From Amnibacterium setariae (lineage in GTDB: Bacteria > Actinomycetota > Actinomycetes > Actinomycetales > Microbacteriaceae): a DNA stretch of 64,000 nt. The notes beneath the pieces are model-generated. The model was not told the origin of the DNA. It made no database searches and saw nothing but the letters and a program-made list of their open reading frames with translations. Positions 62,772-64,000 of the stretch are shown piece after piece. The stretch lies in assembly GCF_003581425.1 (NCBI RefSeq), contig NZ_QXTG01000002.1, positions 186,001-250,000 of the forward strand, given 5' to 3'. A program made the translations under genes and the position numbers. Position 1 is the stretch's first letter. Each line of letters opens with the position of its first letter.

Positions 62772-64000
62772 TCAGGCGTCCGGATCGCTCCCCGGCGCCG
62801 GCGGCGCGGTGCGGCTCAACCAGATCCTGGCGGCCTGCACCCTCCGGTTCCCCTCGGCGTCCTGCCGCAGGTCGAGCTTCGTGAACACCGACCTGAGGTG
62901 CGCGTCGACCGTCCGCTCGGAGATCACGAGCTGCGTCGCGATGCCCGCGTTGCTCGCCCCGTCCGCGAGGAGCGCGAGCACCTCCGCCTCTCGCGCGGTC
63001 AATCCCGGCGGAGACGCCGTGCCTGCAGGCGCAGGCGCGGGCGCGGGTGCGGGTGCGGGTGCCGCCGACAGCCGCGGTGCAGGCTCCGGGTGCGCAGGCA
63101 CGGCGGCGCCGATCGGGTCGGCGGCGGCCGGCTCCTGCGCTGCGGGAGCGACCGGCGGGAGGAGCGCGGCCGCGAGCCGCGCCGCGGCGAACCAGGCACC
63201 GCCGACGAGCACGACTGCAGGGCCGGCGATCAGGACGGCCGACGCGGTCGGCCCGAGGTCGGGTCGCATCACGGGCAGCACGGTGCCGCCGGCGACCGCC
63301 ACCACCGCGGCCAGGAACGTCAGAGCCGCGCGGATCGAGTTCAGCAGCACCCGCGAGGTCACCTCCGGGGTGGCGGCGAACAGGGCGCACCCGGCGCCGA
63401 ACACCGAGCCGCCCGCCAGCGCGACCAGGAACGCGACCGATCCCAGCTCCGGCTCCACCGCTCCGGGAGACCGGGCCACGGCGAGCAGGAGGCAGAGGAG
63501 GACGATCAGGGGCGCGGCGGACGCACCGGCCGCGGCAGCACCGAGCCGTGCTCCCCCTGCACCGCGCGACGTGAGCGCGGCCCGCCACAGCCGCACCGGG
63601 AGCACGAGGAGCGCGACGGCCCCGAGCACCGTCGACGCGAGCCCCACCGGTGCGAGCTCGACCCGCCAGGCCTCGGGCGCGATCGTCGGCAGCCCCTGGA
63701 ACGGGTCACCGGCGCGCGCCAGCACCAGGTTCGCCACCGCTGCGGCGCCGAGGACGGCCGCGACGACCCGCAGGTCCAGCGCGTTCGTCCGGCGCCGCTG
63801 GACGGCGGCGAGCGCGGTCCACTGCACCAGGACGAGCGGCGGCAGCCAGGCGGTGTTCCAGACGGCGACGGGGACGACTCCGACGCCCAGCCGTACCGCG
63901 ACGACCGCCCACGCGGCGACGAGCAGGTAGGCGACCAGCGACACCGCGAGCGCGACGGCCGGACGTCGCGCGGAGGCGGGCAGCCGAGCGCCGATGCGGA
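62772..64000 (-). CDS. Membrane-anchored LuxR-type regulator (5' end outside the window)
   Basis: At least 390 residues are visible. The N-terminal two-thirds has about seven hydrophobic segments. A linker of Ala-Pro repeats (about 300-315 from GTG 63944) precedes a C-terminal LuxR helix-turn-helix (LTAREAEVLALLADGASNAGIATQLVISERTVDAHLRSVFTKLDL). The frame stays open beyond GTG 63944 to the edge with plausible sequence (ARLPASARRPAVALAVSLV), so the true start is probably outside. Signal unknown. Confidence 0.78.
   Translation of the reverse strand, partial: RIGARLPASARRPAVALAVSLVAYLLVAAWAVVAVRLGVGVVPVAVWNTAWLPPLVLVQWTALAAVQRRRTNALDLRVVAAVLGAAAVANLVLARAGDPFQGLPTIAPEAWRVELAPVGLASTVLGAVALLVLPVRLWRAALTSRGAGGARLGAAAAGASAAPLIVLLCLLLAVARSPGAVEPELGSVAFLVALAGGSVFGAGCALFAATPEVTSRVLLNSIRAALTFLAAVVAVAGGTVLPVMRPDLGPTASAVLIAGPAVVLVGGAWFAAARLAAALLPPVAPAAQEPAAADPIGAAVPAHPEPAPRLSAAPAPAPAPAPAPAGTASPPGLTAREAEVLALLADGASNAGIATQLVISERTVDAHLRSVFTKLDLRQDAEGNRRVQAARIWLSRTAPPAPGSDPDA

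Noticed and set aside
63028-63062. A microsatellite of GCGGGT-like units
   Set aside because: It encodes the Ala-Pro linker of the LuxR-type regulator and fits its reading frame, so it is a coding low-complexity segment.

Overview
The window reads as part of the chromosome of a very GC-rich Gram-positive actinobacterium, most likely Microbacteriaceae (Micrococcales). The evidence is the division cluster with SepF and DivIVA/Wag31, the actinobacterial cytochrome bcc-aa3 genes (QcrCAB with CtaC/D/E/F), RbpA, the PafBC-TatAC-HelY cluster, DUF3043 and DUF222-HNH proteins, and many leaderless genes with a TANNNT hexamer just before the start codon. The taxonomic call is inference from gene content. 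No tRNA, rRNA, CRISPR array, insertion sequence or prophage was seen.

Layout. 1-10.4 kb: murD (partial)-ftsW-murG-murC-ftsQ-ftsZ, then yggS, sepF, yggT, divIVA, lspA and a pseudouridine synthase. 10.4-19.4 kb: dnaE, hisD, nrdR, pyrD, a DUF3043 gene, an M20 peptidase and an ErpA-type Fe-S carrier. 19.6-29.0 kb: respiration, with ctaC-ctaD-ctaF on the plus strand and ctaE-qcrC-qcrA-qcrB on the minus strand, separated by a DUF222-HNH gene and a NUDIX gene. 29.1-36.3 kb: trpD, then a glycerol/dihydroxyacetone block (glpF-glpK, a SorC-type regulator, and the PTS-dependent kinase dhaK-dhaL-dhaM). 36.4-39.9 kb: a small membrane protein, a YihY/BrkB protein and kynureninase. 39.9-47.5 kb: MarR regulator with SRPBCC protein, CPA1 antiporter, EI24 protein, NUDIX, SDR, NfeD-SPFH-GDPD operon and rbpA. 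47.5-58.3 kb: a minus-strand run of Nei-type glycosylase, lnt, helY, tatC, tatA, pafC, pafB, FKBP lipoprotein, trmI and a HAD phosphatase. 58.4-64 kb: PAC2 protein, an AbiEi/DUF559 gene between direct repeats, uppP, a frameshifted lipoprotein, a membrane protein and a membrane LuxR-type regulator that runs off the window.

The main result is that the replication terminus appears to lie in this window. The heptamer GGGGGAG occurs about 25 times on the plus strand left of 39.45 kb and never on the minus strand there. Right of 40.36 kb it occurs about 17 times on the minus strand (as CTCCCCC) and never on the plus strand. The polarity does not depend on the direction of the host gene. In the roughly 0.9-kb gap where it flips sits a 28-bp site (39868-39895) that closely matches my recollection of the actinobacterial XerCD dif consensus, with a degenerate inverted second copy 20 bp away. 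This looks like dif with an FtsK-orienting (KOPS-type) motif. Gene direction follows the same split: housekeeping genes are mostly plus before it and mostly minus after it.

Other points of interest are a matched pair of operator-like sites linking the SorC-type regulator to the dhaKLM operon, a sigma-R/SigH-type promoter on rbpA, a trmI-FKBP junction without the Pup-proteasome genes often found there, and several genes with broken or unusual features. All counts were made by eye.
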